64,000 nucleotides of DNA. Source: Streptomyces graminofaciens. Lineage in GTDB: Bacteria; Actinomycetota; Actinomycetes; Streptomycetales; Streptomycetaceae. The DNA lies in NCBI RefSeq assembly GCF_030294945.1, contig NZ_AP018448.1, positions 1,240,001 through 1,304,000 of the forward strand. The letters are read 5' to 3'. The number at the start of each line of letters is the position of its first letter. Position 1 is the first letter of the stretch. The notes under the pieces were generated by a model. That model was not told the origin of the DNA and searched no databases. It worked only from the letters and a program-made list of their open reading frames with translations. The position numbers were made by a program, and so were the translations under genes. This document shows positions 7,151-23,407 of the stretch, one piece after another.

Positions 7151-10100
7151 CGCGACGGGCTCCCTCGGGGTCGAAGAGGACGGGGTTGGCGACGGTCACC
7201 GGCACCAGCCGGTCGCCGACGGGGGCGTACAGCCGCTCGCCGATACGGTCCCGGCCGCCCTTGATCAGGGCGAGCGCGAAGGTCCGGCCGAGGGCGGCAC
7301 TGCGGTAGCTGGAGGTGACATGGCCCAGCATCGGGACGGGCGGGGCGGGCAGCACGCTGTCGGCGACCAGGTGTGTGCCTTCGGGGAGGAAGGTGCCGGG
7401 GTCGTCCGGGAGCAGGCCGACCAGGTGCTTGCGGTCGGGGCGGGCGTTGTCGGCGCGGGCGTAGGAGCGTTTGCCGATGAAGTCGGGCTTCTTCTTCGAC
7501 ACCGCCCAGCCCATGCCGAGGTCCTGCGGGGTGACCGTGCCGTCGGTGTCCTGACCGATGATCGGGTAGCCCTTCTCGGCGCGCAGGACGTGCATGGTCT
7601 CGGTGCCGTACGGGGTGATGCCGTACGGGGCGCCGGCCTCGTACAGCGCCTCCCAGAGGGTGCGGGCCTCCCACGGTGACACGTTGATCTCGTAGGCGAG
7701 TTCGCCGGAGAAACTGATCCGGCAGACCCTGGCGTCGAGGCCCGCGACGGTCGTGTCCCGCCAGGCCATGAACGGGAAGTCGTCGTTGGACACGGCCAGT
7801 TGAGGTGCGAGGGCGCCGAGGACGTCACGAGAACGCGGGCCCACCAGGGCGACCGTGGCCCACTGCTCGGTCACGGACGTGCAGTGGACGCGCAGCTCCG
7901 GCCACTCGGTCTGGAGCCACTCCTCCATCCAGTCCAGTACGGCGGCGGCGTTGCCCGTGGTCGTGGTGACGAGGAAGCGGTCCTGGGCGAGGCGGATGAC
8001 CGTGCCGTCGTCGAAGACCATGCCGTCCATGCGGCACATGACGCCGTAGCGGATCATGCCGACTTTCAGGGTGCTCATCATGTTGGTGTAGAGCAGGTCG
8101 AGGAAGACGGCGGCGTCCGGGCCCTGGACGTCGATCTTGCCGAGGGTGGAGGCGTCCATGAACGCCACACTGTCGCGGGCTGCGGCGCACTCGCGCAGCA
8201 CGGCCGCTTCCATGTCCTCGCCGTCCTGGGGGTAGTACCAGGGGCGCTTCCACTGGCCGACGTTCTCGAACAGGGCGCCGTGCTCGACATGCCACTCGTG
8301 GATCGCGGTCGTGCGGACCGGGTCGCTCAGCGCGCCGCGGTCCCGGCCGGCGAGGGCGGCGAAGGAGACGGGGGTGTAGGGCGGGCGGAACGTGGTCGTG
8401 CCGAGCGCCGAGATGTCCACGCCGAGCAGTTCGGCGACGACCCCGCTGGCCAGAACACCTGAGGTCTTGCCCTGGTCGTTGGCGGTGCCGGCCGTGGTGT
8501 AGCGCTTGGTGTGCTCGACCGAGCGCATACCGGCGCCGGTCGCCCGGGCCAGGTCGTCGATGGTGACGTCGCGCTGGAGGTCCACGAAGCGGGGGGCGCC
8601 TTCCCGGCCGGGGACGGCGTACACATGCATGGGCGGCGTGTGCGGCCGCGCGGCAACGTCCGGCAGCCGGGGCGCCTCGGCGGCGTAGCCCTCCGCCTCC
8701 GTCGCGCGGGCACCGGCTGCGGCACCCTGGGCGAGCACCGAGGCCAGGTCCAGTACGCCGTTCGCGCTGCCCGCGACCTCGACCGCCTGGCGGCACTCGG
8801 CGGGGACGAAGGAACCGAGCGCCTCGTCGTGGCGGAGCTTGCCGCCCGCCTGACTGAACAGGTGCCCCACCGGATTCCAGCCGCCGGAGACCAGCAGCAG
8901 ATCGGCGGCGAACTCCCGCTGCCCGGCGGACTCCCCGTACGGGGCGACGGTCACGGCGGTGAGACGCGGGGCGCCCTCCGTGCCGGTGACGGCGTGCCCG
9001 GGAAGCACCTCGACACCGGCGGCCCGGGCGCGCTGCGCCCACTCCCCCGGCTCGGAGCGGGTGTCGACGACCGCGACGACGTCCACTCCCGCCGCGGCGA
9101 GGTCCAGCGCCGCCGCGTAGGCACTGTCGTTGGTGGTGAAGACGACCGCGCGGCGGCCGGGCAGGACTCCGTGACGGTTGACGTAGGTGCGGGCCGAGGC
9201 GGCCAGCATCACGCCGGGGCGGTCGTTGTCCGCGAAGGCCAGTGAGCGCTCGTGGGCGCCGGTGGCGAGGACGACGCGGCGGGCGCGGATGCGCCAGACA
9301 CGTTCGCGGGAGACGTTCTCGGGGGCGTCGGCGCCCAGGTGGTTGGTGCGGCGTTCGACGGCGAGGAGGTGGTTGTCGTCGTAGTAACCGAAGACGGTGG
9401 TGCGGCGCAGGACGCGCACATCGGGTGCGCTGTCCAGTCGCGCGGCGGTCTCCGCCACCCAGTCGAGGTGCTCTCCCGTGCCCAGGAGGCTGCCGCCCGG
9501 CTCGGGCTGGTCGTCGGCGAGGATGACGCGGGCGCCGCTCTTCGCCGCCGCCGCCGCGGCCGCGAGGCCGGCCGGGCCCGCGCCGACCACGAGCAGGTCG
9601 CAGTGCGCGTGTACGGCGTCGTAGCGGGCCGGGTCGGGTTCGGTGGCGAGGCGGCCCTGGCCGGGGAGGCTGGTCGCGACCAGGCCGTCGTACAGCTCGA
9701 CGGTCGTGGCGGGGAGCATCGGCTCGGGGAACGGGGCCTCGATCTGGATGACGGCGTTGGGTTCCTCGACGCCGGCCGAGAAGATGCCGCGTGGGCGGCC
9801 GAGCTTGATGCTGGTGCCGGCCTGGATGACGCCGTTGGCGAGGAGGGCGGAGGCGAGGGTGTCGCCTCGGTAGCCCTGGTACGCGGTGCCGTCGAAGGTG
9901 AAGGTGAGGGGGGTGTCTCGGTCCACTCGGCCGTGGGTGGGGTGGCGGAACGGGTGGCTCGCGGCGGAGCCGCTGACGGGTGCGGCGCCCCCGCCGCCCC
10001 TACCCGTCCCATCCCTGGGGGCTGCCGCCCCCAGACCCCCGCTTTCGGCCTGAACGGCCTCGTCCGCAAGCGCCGGACCGGCTGGTTGTGCCGGCCCGGG

Positions 10101-10445
10101 CTGAGAAGTGACCGTACTCGGCCCAGCTGTTGCCGTACGCGGCTCGGAAGTCGTCGCAGGCCTCAGTTCCGTGTCGGCCGGACGCGGCTCCCCCGACCGA
10201 TAGACGGAGAGGATCTCGTTCGTCGCCGTGTCCCGCACCGCGTTGAACCAGCGGCGGCAGCCCGCCGCGTGGCTCCAGCGCTCGGCGAAGGGGCCTTTGG
10301 TGTTGTCACGGAAGAACAGGTAGCGGGCCCACTCCTCGTCGGTGAGGGCCGCCGGGTTCTCCGGGTACGGCACGTGTGCCTGGCCGCCGTAGTGGAACTC
10401 GGCCTCGTCGCGGGGCCCGCACCACGGGCAGGGGATGAGCAGCAT
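7143..10445 (-). CDS. soxA: Sarcosine oxidase delta-alpha fusion
   Basis: One uninterrupted 1100-residue frame joins two subunits that are normally separate. Residues 1-90 are the zinc-binding delta subunit (MLLIPCPWCG; Cys6, Cys9, His59, Cys63; EEWARYLFFRDNTKGPFAERW). A Pro/Ala/Thr/Gly-rich linker follows (about 91-152). The rest is the alpha subunit: an N-terminal ferredoxin-like part (TFTFDGTAYQGYRGDTLASALL), a Rossmann fold (LLVVGAGPAGLAAAAAAAKSG) and a C-terminal GcvT-type folate-binding domain. The enzyme oxidises sarcosine to glycine, passing the methyl group to tetrahydrofolate. The start is the ATG at 10445 after GGAG, 11 bp from the soxB stop. Part of the linker (residues about 126-146) is a translated dispersed repeat (10008-10085). 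An internal start for a separate alpha chain is possible. Confidence 0.88.
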   Translation of the reverse strand: MLLIPCPWCGPRDEAEFHYGGQAHVPYPENPAALTDEEWARYLFFRDNTKGPFAERWSHAAGCRRWFNAVRDTATNEILSVYRSGEPRPADTELRPATTSEPRTATAGPSTVTSQPGPAQPAGPALADEAVQAESGGLGAAAPRDGTGRGGGGAAPVSGSAASHPFRHPTHGRVDRDTPLTFTFDGTAYQGYRGDTLASALLANGVIQAGTSIKLGRPRGIFSAGVEEPNAVIQIEAPFPEPMLPATTVELYDGLVATSLPGQGRLATEPDPARYDAVHAHCDLLVVGAGPAGLAAAAAAAKSGARVILADDQPEPGGSLLGTGEHLDWVAETAARLDSAPDVRVLRRTTVFGYYDDNHLLAVERRTNHLGADAPENVSRERVWRIRARRVVLATGAHERSLAFADNDRPGVMLAASARTYVNRHGVLPGRRAVVFTTNDSAYAAALDLAAAGVDVVAVVDTRSEPGEWAQRARAAGVEVLPGHAVTGTEGAPRLTAVTVAPYGESAGQREFAADLLLVSGGWNPVGHLFSQAGGKLRHDEALGSFVPAECRQAVEVAGSANGVLDLASVLAQGAAAGARATEAEGYAAEAPRLPDVAARPHTPPMHVYAVPGREGAPRFVDLQRDVTIDDLARATGAGMRSVEHTKRYTTAGTANDQGKTSGVLASGVVAELLGVDISALGTTTFRPPYTPVSFAALAGRDRGALSDPVRTTAIHEWHVEHGALFENVGQWKRPWYYPQDGEDMEAAVLRECAAARDSVAFMDASTLGKIDVQGPDAAVFLDLLYTNMMSTLKVGMIRYGVMCRMDGMVFDDGTVIRLAQDRFLVTTTTGNAAAVLDWMEEWLQTEWPELRVHCTSVTEQWATVALVGPRSRDVLGALAPQLAVSNDDFPFMAWRDTTVAGLDARVCRISFSGELAYEINVSPWEARTLWEALYEAGAPYGITPYGTETMHVLRAEKGYPIIGQDTDGTVTPQDLGMGWAVSKKKPDFIGKRSYARADNARPDRKHLVGLLPDDPGTFLPEGTHLVADSVLPAPPVPMLGHVTSSYRSAALGRTFALALIKGGRDRIGERLYAPVGDRLVPVTVANPVLFDPEGARRDG
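10008..10085. repeat. Streptomyces-type intergenic repeat inside the soxDA frame
   Basis: Contains the hairpin CTGGGGGC-TGCC-GCCCCCAG (10015-10034), then CAGACCCCCGC, a GGCC-TGAAC-GGCC element and CGTCCGCAAGCGCCGGACC. I recognise this as a degenerate copy of a repeat found in many Streptomyces intergenic regions (from memory, not searched). Here it is read through in frame as the linker between the delta and alpha domains. Confidence 0.6.
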
Positions 10446-10456
10446 GGTTCGGCTCC

Positions 10457-11689
10457 CTAGTGGGCCACCGCGGCCGCGCCGTGCTCGTCGACGAGCGCGC
10501 CGGTGGTGAAACGGTCGAGCGAGAAGGGGGCGTTGAGGGCGTGCGGGGTGTCGTGGGCGATGGTGTGGGCGTAGACCCAGCCGACGCCCGGGGTGGCCTT
10601 GAAGCCGCCCGTGCCCCAGCCACAGTTGAGGTAGAGGTTGTCCACCGGGGTGAGGCCGATGATCGGCGAGGCGTCGGGGCTGACGTCCACGATGCCGCCC
10701 CAGGTGCGCAGGACGTGGGCCCGGGCGAAAACCGGGAAGAGCTCCAGGGCCGCCGACATCTGTTCCTCGATGATGTGGAAGGCGCCGCGCTGGGTGTAGG
10801 AGTTGTACGCGTCGATGCCCGCGCCCATGACCAGCTCGCCCTTGTGCGCCTGACTGACGTACACGTGGACCGCGTTGGACATGACGACCGTGGGGTGGAC
10901 CGGCTCCAGCAGTTCGGAGACCAGGGCCTGCAACGGGTGGCTCTGCAGCGGGAGTTCGATGCCCGCCATGGCGGCGAGGACCGAGGTGTGGCCCGCGGAG
11001 CAGAGCGCCACCTTGCCCGCGGCGATGGGGCCGAGGCTGGTCTGGACTCCGACCACCCGGCCGCCGACCACGTCCAGGCCGGTGACCTCGCAGTTCTGGA
11101 TGATGTCGATACCGGCCGCGTCGGCCGAGCGGGCCAGGCCCCAGGCCACGTGGTCGTGCTTCGCGATGCCGGCGCGTGGCTGGTAGGTGCCGCCGAGGAC
11201 CGGGTAGCGCACATCCGGGGAGATGTTGACGATCGGGCAGACTTCCTTGACCTGCTCGGCGTCGAGCCACTCCGCGTCCACGCCGTTGAGGCGGTTCGCC
11301 TCCACCCGGCGCACGCTGTCGCGGACGTCCTGCAGGCTGTGCGCGAGGTTCAGCACGCCGCGCTGGGAGAAGAGGATCGGGTAGTCGAGCTCCTCCGCGA
11401 GCCCCTCCCACAGCTTGAGGGCGTGCTCGTAGATGCCCGCGCTCTCGTCCCACAGGTAGTTGGAGCGGATGATCGTGGTGTTGCGGGCCATGTTGCCGCC
11501 CGCCAGCCAGCCCTTCTCCAGCACGGCGACGTTGGTGATGCCGTGGTTCCTCGCCAGGTAGTGGGCGGTGGCCAGCCCGTGGCCGCCGCCACCCACGACG
11601 ATCACGTCGTACGAGCGCTTAGGCTCGGGCGTGCGCCACAGCCAGTCGGGGTGTTCGGGGAGCGCGGCGCCTGGGGTGCGGGGGCTCAT
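10457..11689 (-). CDS. soxB: Sarcosine oxidase beta subunit
   Basis: A 410-residue flavoprotein of the DAO family. FAD-binding motif [22 protein letters not shown] lies near residues 29-50. Subunit-specific stretches are [20 protein letters not shown], the long FAD domain, and the C-terminal [15 protein letters not shown] that closes on the flavin. It holds the FAD and the covalently bound FMN where sarcosine is oxidised. The ATG overlaps the glyA stop by 4 nt (ATGA), and soxDA begins 11 bp downstream. The gene order glyA-soxBDAG is the usual one, apart from the fused D and A. Confidence 0.96.
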   Translation of the reverse strand: MSPRTPGAALPEHPDWLWRTPEPKRSYDVIVVGGGGHGLATAHYLARNHGITNVAVLEKGWLAGGNMARNTTIIRSNYLWDESAGIYEHALKLWEGLAEELDYPILFSQRGVLNLAHSLQDVRDSVRRVEANRLNGVDAEWLDAEQVKEVCPIVNISPDVRYPVLGGTYQPRAGIAKHDHVAWGLARSADAAGIDIIQNCEVTGLDVVGGRVVGVQTSLGPIAAGKVALCSAGHTSVLAAMAGIELPLQSHPLQALVSELLEPVHPTVVMSNAVHVYVSQAHKGELVMGAGIDAYNSYTQRGAFHIIEEQMSAALELFPVFARAHVLRTWGGIVDVSPDASPIIGLTPVDNLYLNCGWGTGGFKATPGVGWVYAHTIAHDTPHALNAPFSLDRFTTGALVDEHGAAAVAH

Positions 11690-12969
11690 CGGGCGTCTCC
11701 GTGTTCCGAGAGGTGCGGGTAGAGCGGGTGTTTGGCGGCCAGCGCCTCCGTACGGGCGCGCAGGGCGCCGATGTCCGGACCGGGCTGGAGGGCCAGCGCG
11801 ATCACGTCGGCGACCTCGGTGAAGTCGTCCTCGGTGAAGCCCCGGGTGGCCAGCGCGGGGGTGCCGATGCGCAGGCCCGAGGTGACCATGGGCGGGCGCG
11901 GGTCGAAGGGGACGGCGTTGCGGTTGACGGTGATGCCGATCTCGTGGAGCAGGTCCTCGGCCTGTCGGCCGTCGAGCTCCGATTCCCGCAGGTCGACGAG
12001 GACGAGGTGGACGTCCGTGCCGCCGGTCAGCACCTTCACCCCGGCGGCCGCCGCGTCGGGGCGGGTGAGGCGTTCGGCGAGGATGCGGGAGCCGGCCAGC
12101 GTACGGGCCTGGCGTTCGGCGAACTCCTCGGACGCGGCGACCTTGAACGACACCGCCTTCGCGGCGATGACGTGCTCCAGCGGTCCGCCCTGCATCCCCG
12201 GGAACACCGCCGAGTTGATCTTCTTGGCGAGGTCGGCCTCGTTGGTGAGGATGACGCCGCCGCGCGGACCGCCGAGCGTCTTGTGGGTCGTCGTGGTCGT
12301 CACATGGGCGTGCGGGACGGGGTTGGGGTGCAGCCCGGCGGCGACCAGGCCGGCGAAGTGGGCCATGTCGACCATCAGCAGGGCGCCCACCTCGTCGGCG
12401 ATCCGCCGGAAGGCCGCGAAGTCCAGCTGCCTCGGGTACGCCGACCAGCCCGCGATGATCATCTTGGGGCGGTGTTCCTTGGCGAGCCGCTCGACCTCGT
12501 CCATGTCGACGAGGTTGTCCTCCGCGGCCACGTGGTACGGCACGACGTTGAGCATCTTGCCGCTGTAGTTGATGCGCATGCCGTGGGTGAGGTGCCCGCC
12601 GTGCGCGAGGTCGAGCCCGAGGATCGTGTCGCCCGGCTGGAGCAGGGCGAAGAAGACGGCGGTGTTGGCCTGGGCGCCCGAGTGCGGCTGGACGTTGGCG
12701 TAGCCCGCGCCGAAGAGGGCTTTGACCCGCTCGATGGCGAGCCGCTCGGTGACGTCGACGTGTTCGCAGCCGCCGTAGTACCGGCGTCCGGGGTAGCCCT
12801 CGGCGTACTTGTTGGTCGCGACCGAGCCCTGCGCCTCCATCACGGCGGTGGGCGCGAAGTTCTCCGAGGCGATCATCTCGAGGGTGGACTGCTGGCGGTG
12901 CAGTTCGGCGCGCAGGGCTTCGTGGACCTCGGGGTCCAGCTGCGCCAGGGGGGTGTTCAGCGCGCTCAT
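11686..12969 (-). CDS. glyA: Serine hydroxymethyltransferase
   Basis: A 427-residue PLP enzyme interconverting glycine plus 5,10-methylene-THF and serine. Family motifs: [38 protein letters not shown], and the PLP-lysine segment [14 protein letters not shown]. The start is set by ATGA overlap with the folD stop; a longer frame would run into folD. In this operon it condenses the glycine and methylene-THF released by dimethylglycine and sarcosine oxidation. A second housekeeping glyA is likely elsewhere in the genome (inference). Confidence 0.97.
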   Translation of the reverse strand: MSALNTPLAQLDPEVHEALRAELHRQQSTLEMIASENFAPTAVMEAQGSVATNKYAEGYPGRRYYGGCEHVDVTERLAIERVKALFGAGYANVQPHSGAQANTAVFFALLQPGDTILGLDLAHGGHLTHGMRINYSGKMLNVVPYHVAAEDNLVDMDEVERLAKEHRPKMIIAGWSAYPRQLDFAAFRRIADEVGALLMVDMAHFAGLVAAGLHPNPVPHAHVTTTTTHKTLGGPRGGVILTNEADLAKKINSAVFPGMQGGPLEHVIAAKAVSFKVAASEEFAERQARTLAGSRILAERLTRPDAAAAGVKVLTGGTDVHLVLVDLRESELDGRQAEDLLHEIGITVNRNAVPFDPRPPMVTSGLRIGTPALATRGFTEDDFTEVADVIALALQPGPDIGALRARTEALAAKHPLYPHLSEHGDAR

Positions 12970-13826
12970 ACGGCGTTCACGTTCCTCTCGGCGGCCTCGA
13001 CGACATTGGCGAGCAGCATGGCTCGGGTCATGGGGCCCACGCCCCCGGGCATCGGCGCCAGCCATCCGGCGACCGTGGTGGCCTCCGGGTGTACGTCGCC
13101 GACCAGCCCTTGTTCGGTGCGGGTGATACCGACGTCCAGGACGGCCGCGCCGGAACGCAGCATGTCCTTGGTGATCAGTCCGGGCGATCCTGCGGCGGCG
13201 ATGACGATGTCGGCCTCACGTGTGTGCCAGGCCAGGCCCTTGGTTCCGGTGTGGCAGAGGGTGACGGTGGCGTTCTCCGAGCGGCGGGTCAGCAGCAGCC
13301 CGATGGGCCGCCCGACCGTGATGCCGCGTCCGATCACGCACACCCGCGCCCCGGCGAGCGGCACCTCGTACCGGCGGAGCAGTTCGACGATGCCGCGCGG
13401 GGTGCACGGCAACGGGGCCTCGACGCCGAGGACGAGCCGGCCGAGGTTGACGGGATGCAGGCCGTCGGCGTCCTTGGCCGGGTCCATGCGTTCCAGTACG
13501 GCGTTGGCGTCGAGGTGGCGCGGGAGCGGAAGCTGGACGATGTAGCCGGTGCAGGCCGGGTCGGCGTTGAGTTCGTCGATGACGTCCTCGACCTGCCGCT
13601 GCGAGGCGTCGGCAGGCAGGTCCCGGCGAATCGAGGCGATGCCCACCTGCGCGCAGTCGCGGTGCTTGCCGGCGACGTAGGCACGACTGCCGGGGTCGTC
13701 GCCGACCAGGACCGTGCCGAGCCCGGGCGGGCGGCCACCGGTGGCCGTCAACTTGGCGACGCGCTCGGCGAGTTCGCGGCGGATGTCGGCAGCGGTCGCC
13801 TTGCCGTCAAGCAGCTGTGCGGTCAC
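12966..13826 (-). CDS. folD: Bifunctional methylene-THF dehydrogenase/methenyl-THF cyclohydrolase
   Basis: A 286-residue FolD. Conserved features: [23 protein letters not shown] (catalytic Tyr and Lys region), [40 protein letters not shown], the NADP-binding [13 protein letters not shown], and the C-terminal [14 protein letters not shown]. It oxidises 5,10-methylene-THF to 10-formyl-THF, which the PurU protein of this island can hydrolyse. The start ATG lies 146 bp from the dimethylglycine oxidase stop, with a dispersed repeat in between, so it may still be on the same transcript. Confidence 0.97.
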   Translation of the reverse strand: MTAQLLDGKATAADIRRELAERVAKLTATGGRPPGLGTVLVGDDPGSRAYVAGKHRDCAQVGIASIRRDLPADASQRQVEDVIDELNADPACTGYIVQLPLPRHLDANAVLERMDPAKDADGLHPVNLGRLVLGVEAPLPCTPRGIVELLRRYEVPLAGARVCVIGRGITVGRPIGLLLTRRSENATVTLCHTGTKGLAWHTREADIVIAAAGSPGLITKDMLRSGAAVLDVGITRTEQGLVGDVHPEATTVAGWLAPMPGGVGPMTRAMLLANVVEAAERNVNAV

Positions 13827-13859
13827 CGACGGTACTCCTTCCTACGGGCCTGAGGCTGA

Positions 13860-13942
13860 GCGCCCCAAAGGGGCGCGGGGCTGTATCGATCTGCGGCTCC
13901 GCCGCGGAGCGCGACCAGCCACGACGCACCCGCAGCCGACGG
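13860..13942. repeat. Dispersed intergenic repeat with hairpin
   Basis: Begins with the hairpin GCGCCCC-AAA-GGGGCGC (13860-13876), followed by GGGGCTGTATCGATCTGCGG, GCTCCGCCGCGGAGC (itself inverted) and a CGACCAGCCACGACGCACCC tail. I recognise this as a very common Streptomyces intergenic repeat. It sits between the dmgO stop and the folD start and could attenuate or process the transcript. Confidence 0.65.
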
Positions 13943-13972
13943 ACAACACATCGCGGCGCCCCCTCGGACCAC

Positions 13973-16447
<2,475 letters not shown>

Positions 16448-16450
16448 TCA

Positions 16451-16486
16451 GTTGCTGTCTGCGCAACATGGTTCAGGTTGCGCAAC
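16451..16486. promoter_or_regulatory. Paired 17-bp operator before dimethylglycine oxidase
   Basis: Site 1 is GTTGC-TGTCTGC-GCAAC (16451-16467), with perfect arms. After 2 bp, site 2 is GGTTC-AGGTTGC-GCAAC (16470-16486). The centres are 19 bp apart. The same arrangement occurs at seven other promoter regions of the island. Probably bound by the IclR protein encoded at 26077 (inference). Confidence 0.8.
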
Positions 16487-16559
16487 TCAATGTGCCTGCC
16501 CCGAGGAGGGGGTGTCAAGGGGTCCGTGAGGGGAGGAAAAAGGCCCCGAACACGGCGAT

Positions 16560-16601
16560 GCCCGGCGGGCGGCGCACACGTGTGCACACCGCCCGCCGGG
16601 C
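16560..16601 (-). terminator. Strong hairpin after the betaine transporter operon
   Basis: GCCCGGCGGGCGG (16560-16572) pairs perfectly with CCGCCCGCCGGGC (16589-16601). The loop contains a further palindrome, GCACACGTGTGC. It lies 26 bp past the end of the substrate-binding-protein gene, before the dmgO promoter region. Confidence 0.85.
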
Positions 16602-16626
16602 ATGTTCGACCACCCCGGAGCAGGGG

Positions 16627-17604
16627 TCACTTGATCCAGGCGTCGACCTTGTCGCGGTTGGCCTCGACCCACTTCTTCGCCGCCGCCTCGGGCGCCATCT
16701 TGTCCACCGCGATGTACTTGGCCACGGTGTTCTGGTCGTCGTTCGTCCAGCTGAAGTTCTTCACCAGGTCATAGGCGGGGCTGCCCGACTTGGCGAACTT
16801 CGCGCTGACGATCTTGTCGAGGTCGTACACGGGGTAGTCGCAGGCGACCTTCTCCGCGTCGGCGTCACAGCCGTCCGTGTACTTGGGCAGGTTCACCTTG
16901 ACCAGGGGCACCTCGGACAGGAACCACTGCGGCTCGTAGAAGTAGCCGATCACCCATTCCTTGTTCTTCTCGGCCTTGCGGAAGGCCTGGATGAGCGCGG
17001 TCTCGCTGCCCGCGTACACCACCTTGAAGTCCAGCTTCAGGTTCTTCACCAGCGCCTCGTCGTTGGTGACGTACGACGGGTCGCCGTCCAGGAGCTGGCC
17101 CTTGCCGCCCGACTCGGACGTCTTGAACTTCGAGGCGTACTTGTTGAGGTTCTTGTAGTCGGTGATGTCCGGGTGGGCCTTGGCCAGCCACGGCGGCACG
17201 TACCAGCCGATGATGCCTTTGTTGCCGGTCGAGCCGGCCTCCACGGCGGTCTTCTGGTCGGTGATGTACTTCTTCTTCAGATCGTCGTGGCCCCAGTTCT
17301 CGATGACGGCGTCGACCTCGCCCGTCCCGAAGCCCTGCCAGGCGATCTCCTCCTTCAGGTCCTTCTGGGTGACCGTACAGCCGAGGTCGTGCTCCGCGAC
17401 GTACGCGACGACCGCCGCGTCCGCCTCGTAGCCCACCCACGGGTTGACGGCGAGGTTGAAGGCTCCGCACTTGCCGGAGTCGCCCGAGCTGTCCGAGGCC
17501 GAGGAGCTGTCACCGACCTTCGCGCCGCCACAGGCGGTGAGGGTGAGACCGAGAACGGCCAGACCGGCCGCGCCGACTCTCCACTGACGTACTTGTGTTG
17601 CCAT
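16627..17604 (-). CDS. Glycine betaine/choline ABC transporter substrate-binding lipoprotein
   Basis: A 325-residue OpuAC/ProX-type binding protein. The signal peptide ends in a lipobox (LTLTACGG), so it is a membrane-anchored lipoprotein. The mature part has NLAVNPWVGYEADAAVVAYV, the Trp-containing VIENWGHDDLKKKY and GIIGWYVPPWLAKAHP; tryptophans of this kind form the aromatic box that cages quaternary amines. The start ATG follows AAGGAG, which overlaps the permease stop, and the gene ends at the strong hairpin at 16560. It is the last gene of the betB-ATPase-permease-binding protein operon. Choline versus betaine preference cannot be told from sequence. Confidence 0.95.
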   Translation of the reverse strand: MATQVRQWRVGAAGLAVLGLTLTACGGAKVGDSSSASDSSGDSGKCGAFNLAVNPWVGYEADAAVVAYVAEHDLGCTVTQKDLKEEIAWQGFGTGEVDAVIENWGHDDLKKKYITDQKTAVEAGSTGNKGIIGWYVPPWLAKAHPDITDYKNLNKYASKFKTSESGGKGQLLDGDPSYVTNDEALVKNLKLDFKVVYAGSETALIQAFRKAEKNKEWVIGYFYEPQWFLSEVPLVKVNLPKYTDGCDADAEKVACDYPVYDLDKIVSAKFAKSGSPAYDLVKNFSWTNDDQNTVAKYIAVDKMAPEAAAKKWVEANRDKVDAWIK

Positions 17605-17616
17605 GGTCCGTGCTCC

Positions 17617-22206
<4,590 letters not shown>

Positions 22207-22231
22207 GCGCCAAGCCCCTCAGCCGAAATGC

Positions 22232-22267
22232 GTTGCGCATTGTGCATCAAATTGCTTGTGGTGGAAC
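22232..22267. promoter_or_regulatory. Paired 17-bp operator before betB
   Basis: GTTGC-GCATTGT-GCATC (22232-22248) and, 2 bp on, ATTGC-TTGTGGT-GGAAC (22251-22267). Nine of ten arm bases match GTTGC/GCAAC in the first site and eight of ten in the second. It starts 26 bp upstream of the betB GTG. Confidence 0.7.
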
Positions 22268-22375
22268 ACCATGGCCAACGTCATAGACCTGCGTCAAGAG
22301 GTTGGAGGATGACGATTCAGCCAGCGGACACTTCCGCGACCAACTCTTGACCGCGAGCGAAGTCGAGCCGACCAT

Positions 22376-22411
22376 GTTGCGTATCGCTCACCTTGTTGTG
22401 CAATACGCACC
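22376..22411. promoter_or_regulatory. Paired 17-bp operator before purU
   Basis: GTTGC-GTATCGC-TCACC (22376-22392) and, 2 bp on, GTTGT-GCAATAC-GCACC (22395-22411). It ends 13 bp before the purU GTG. The pair lying here supports that GTG as the true start, rather than an upstream in-frame ATG that would put the operator inside the gene. Confidence 0.7.
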
Positions 22412-22424
22412 GACGGAGGCCGAC

Positions 22425-23306
22425 GTGTCCCCTAACACCCCACGACCGCAATCTGGCCGTGAGTTCGTCCTCACCCTCTCGTGTCCCGACAGCGCCGGAC
22501 TGGTCCATGCAGTGAGCGGCTTCCTCGTCAGGAACTCGGGCAACATCCTGGAGAGCCAGCAGTTCGATGATCGACTCCAGGGCCGATTCTTCATGAGGGT
22601 CCACTTCGACGTCTCCGATCCGGACGCGAATCTGAAAAATCTGCGTTACCGATTCGGTCCCGTCGCCGAGGCGTACCGCATCTCGTGGACCCTGCGCGAG
22701 GCGTCCACCCCGACCCGGACGCTCATCATGGTGTCCAAGTTCGGCCACTGCCTCAACGATCTGCTCTTCCGCCGGCGCACCGGCGCCCTGAACATCGAGA
22801 TCCCCGCGATCGTCTCCAACCATCGCGACTTCGAGGGGCTGGCGGAGACCTACGGTGTCCCCTTCCATCACATCCCGGTCACCAAGGACACCAAGGCCGA
22901 GGCCGAGGCGCGCCTGCTGGAGCTGGTGCGCGAGCTGGACGTGGACCTGGTGGTGCTGGCCCGCTACATGCAGATCCTCTCCGACGACCTGTGCAAGCAG
23001 CTCGAGGGCCACGCCATCAACATCCACCACTCCTTCCTCCCCAGCTTCAAGGGCGCGCGTCCGTACGAGCAGGCCTACGACCGTGGTGTGAAGCTCGTCG
23101 GCGCGACGGCGCACTATGTGACTCCGGACCTCGACGAGGGCCAGATCATCGAGCAGGACGTCGTCAGGGTCGACCACTCGCTCGACCCCCGGGACCTGGT
23201 CACGGTCGGCCGGGACGTCGAGGCCCAGGTACTCGCGCACGCCGTGAAGTGGCACAGCGAGAACCGCGTCATGGTGTACGGCAACCGCACGGTGGTCTTC
23301 CGCTGA
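22425..23306 (+). CDS. purU: Formyltetrahydrofolate deformylase
   Basis: A 293-residue PurU: an N-terminal ACT domain (FVLTLSCPDSAGLVHAVSGFLV) and a C-terminal formyltransferase-like hydrolase domain (MVSKFGHCLNDLLFR, VVLARYMQILSDDLC, INIHHSFLPSFKGARPYEQAYDRGVKLVGATAHYVT; the Asn, His and Asp of the catalytic set are present). It hydrolyses 10-formyl-THF to formate and THF, regenerating the acceptor for demethylation. The GTG start follows GGAGG; an ATG at 22302 gives a longer frame but without a ribosome site and across the operator. It is the only gene of the island on the + strand besides iclR. Confidence 0.95.
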   Translation: MSPNTPRPQSGREFVLTLSCPDSAGLVHAVSGFLVRNSGNILESQQFDDRLQGRFFMRVHFDVSDPDANLKNLRYRFGPVAEAYRISWTLREASTPTRTLIMVSKFGHCLNDLLFRRRTGALNIEIPAIVSNHRDFEGLAETYGVPFHHIPVTKDTKAEAEARLLELVRELDVDLVVLARYMQILSDDLCKQLEGHAINIHHSFLPSFKGARPYEQAYDRGVKLVGATAHYVTPDLDEGQIIEQDVVRVDHSLDPRDLVTVGRDVEAQVLAHAVKWHSENRVMVYGNRTVVFR

Positions 23307-23320
23307 GCGGTACGGCAGGA

Positions 23321-23395
23321 CGGCGGGGCGGAGCTGGGGGTCCAGCTCCGCCCCGCCGCCGTATACGGGCGTGAGGGGCTTCGCCCCCCTCACGC
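23321..23395. terminator. Two hairpins between purU and the MetF-like gene
   Basis: A 17-bp perfect stem, CGGCGGGGCGGAGCTGG (23321-23337) with its complement at 23342-23358, is followed by a second hairpin: GCGTGAGGGG (23370-23379) with CCCCTCACGC (23386-23395). They separate convergent genes and probably terminate both. Confidence 0.85.
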
Positions 23396-23407
23396 ACGCA
23401 TCAAAAC

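Noticed and set aside
10446..11453. Extension of the soxDA frame upstream to 11453
   Set aside because: The extension runs antiphase through soxB and has shadow composition; delta-subunit homology begins at 10445.
12966..13065. Longer N-terminus for glyA
   Set aside because: The extra 32 residues overlap folD; the ATGA overlap start gives the canonical SHMT N-terminus.
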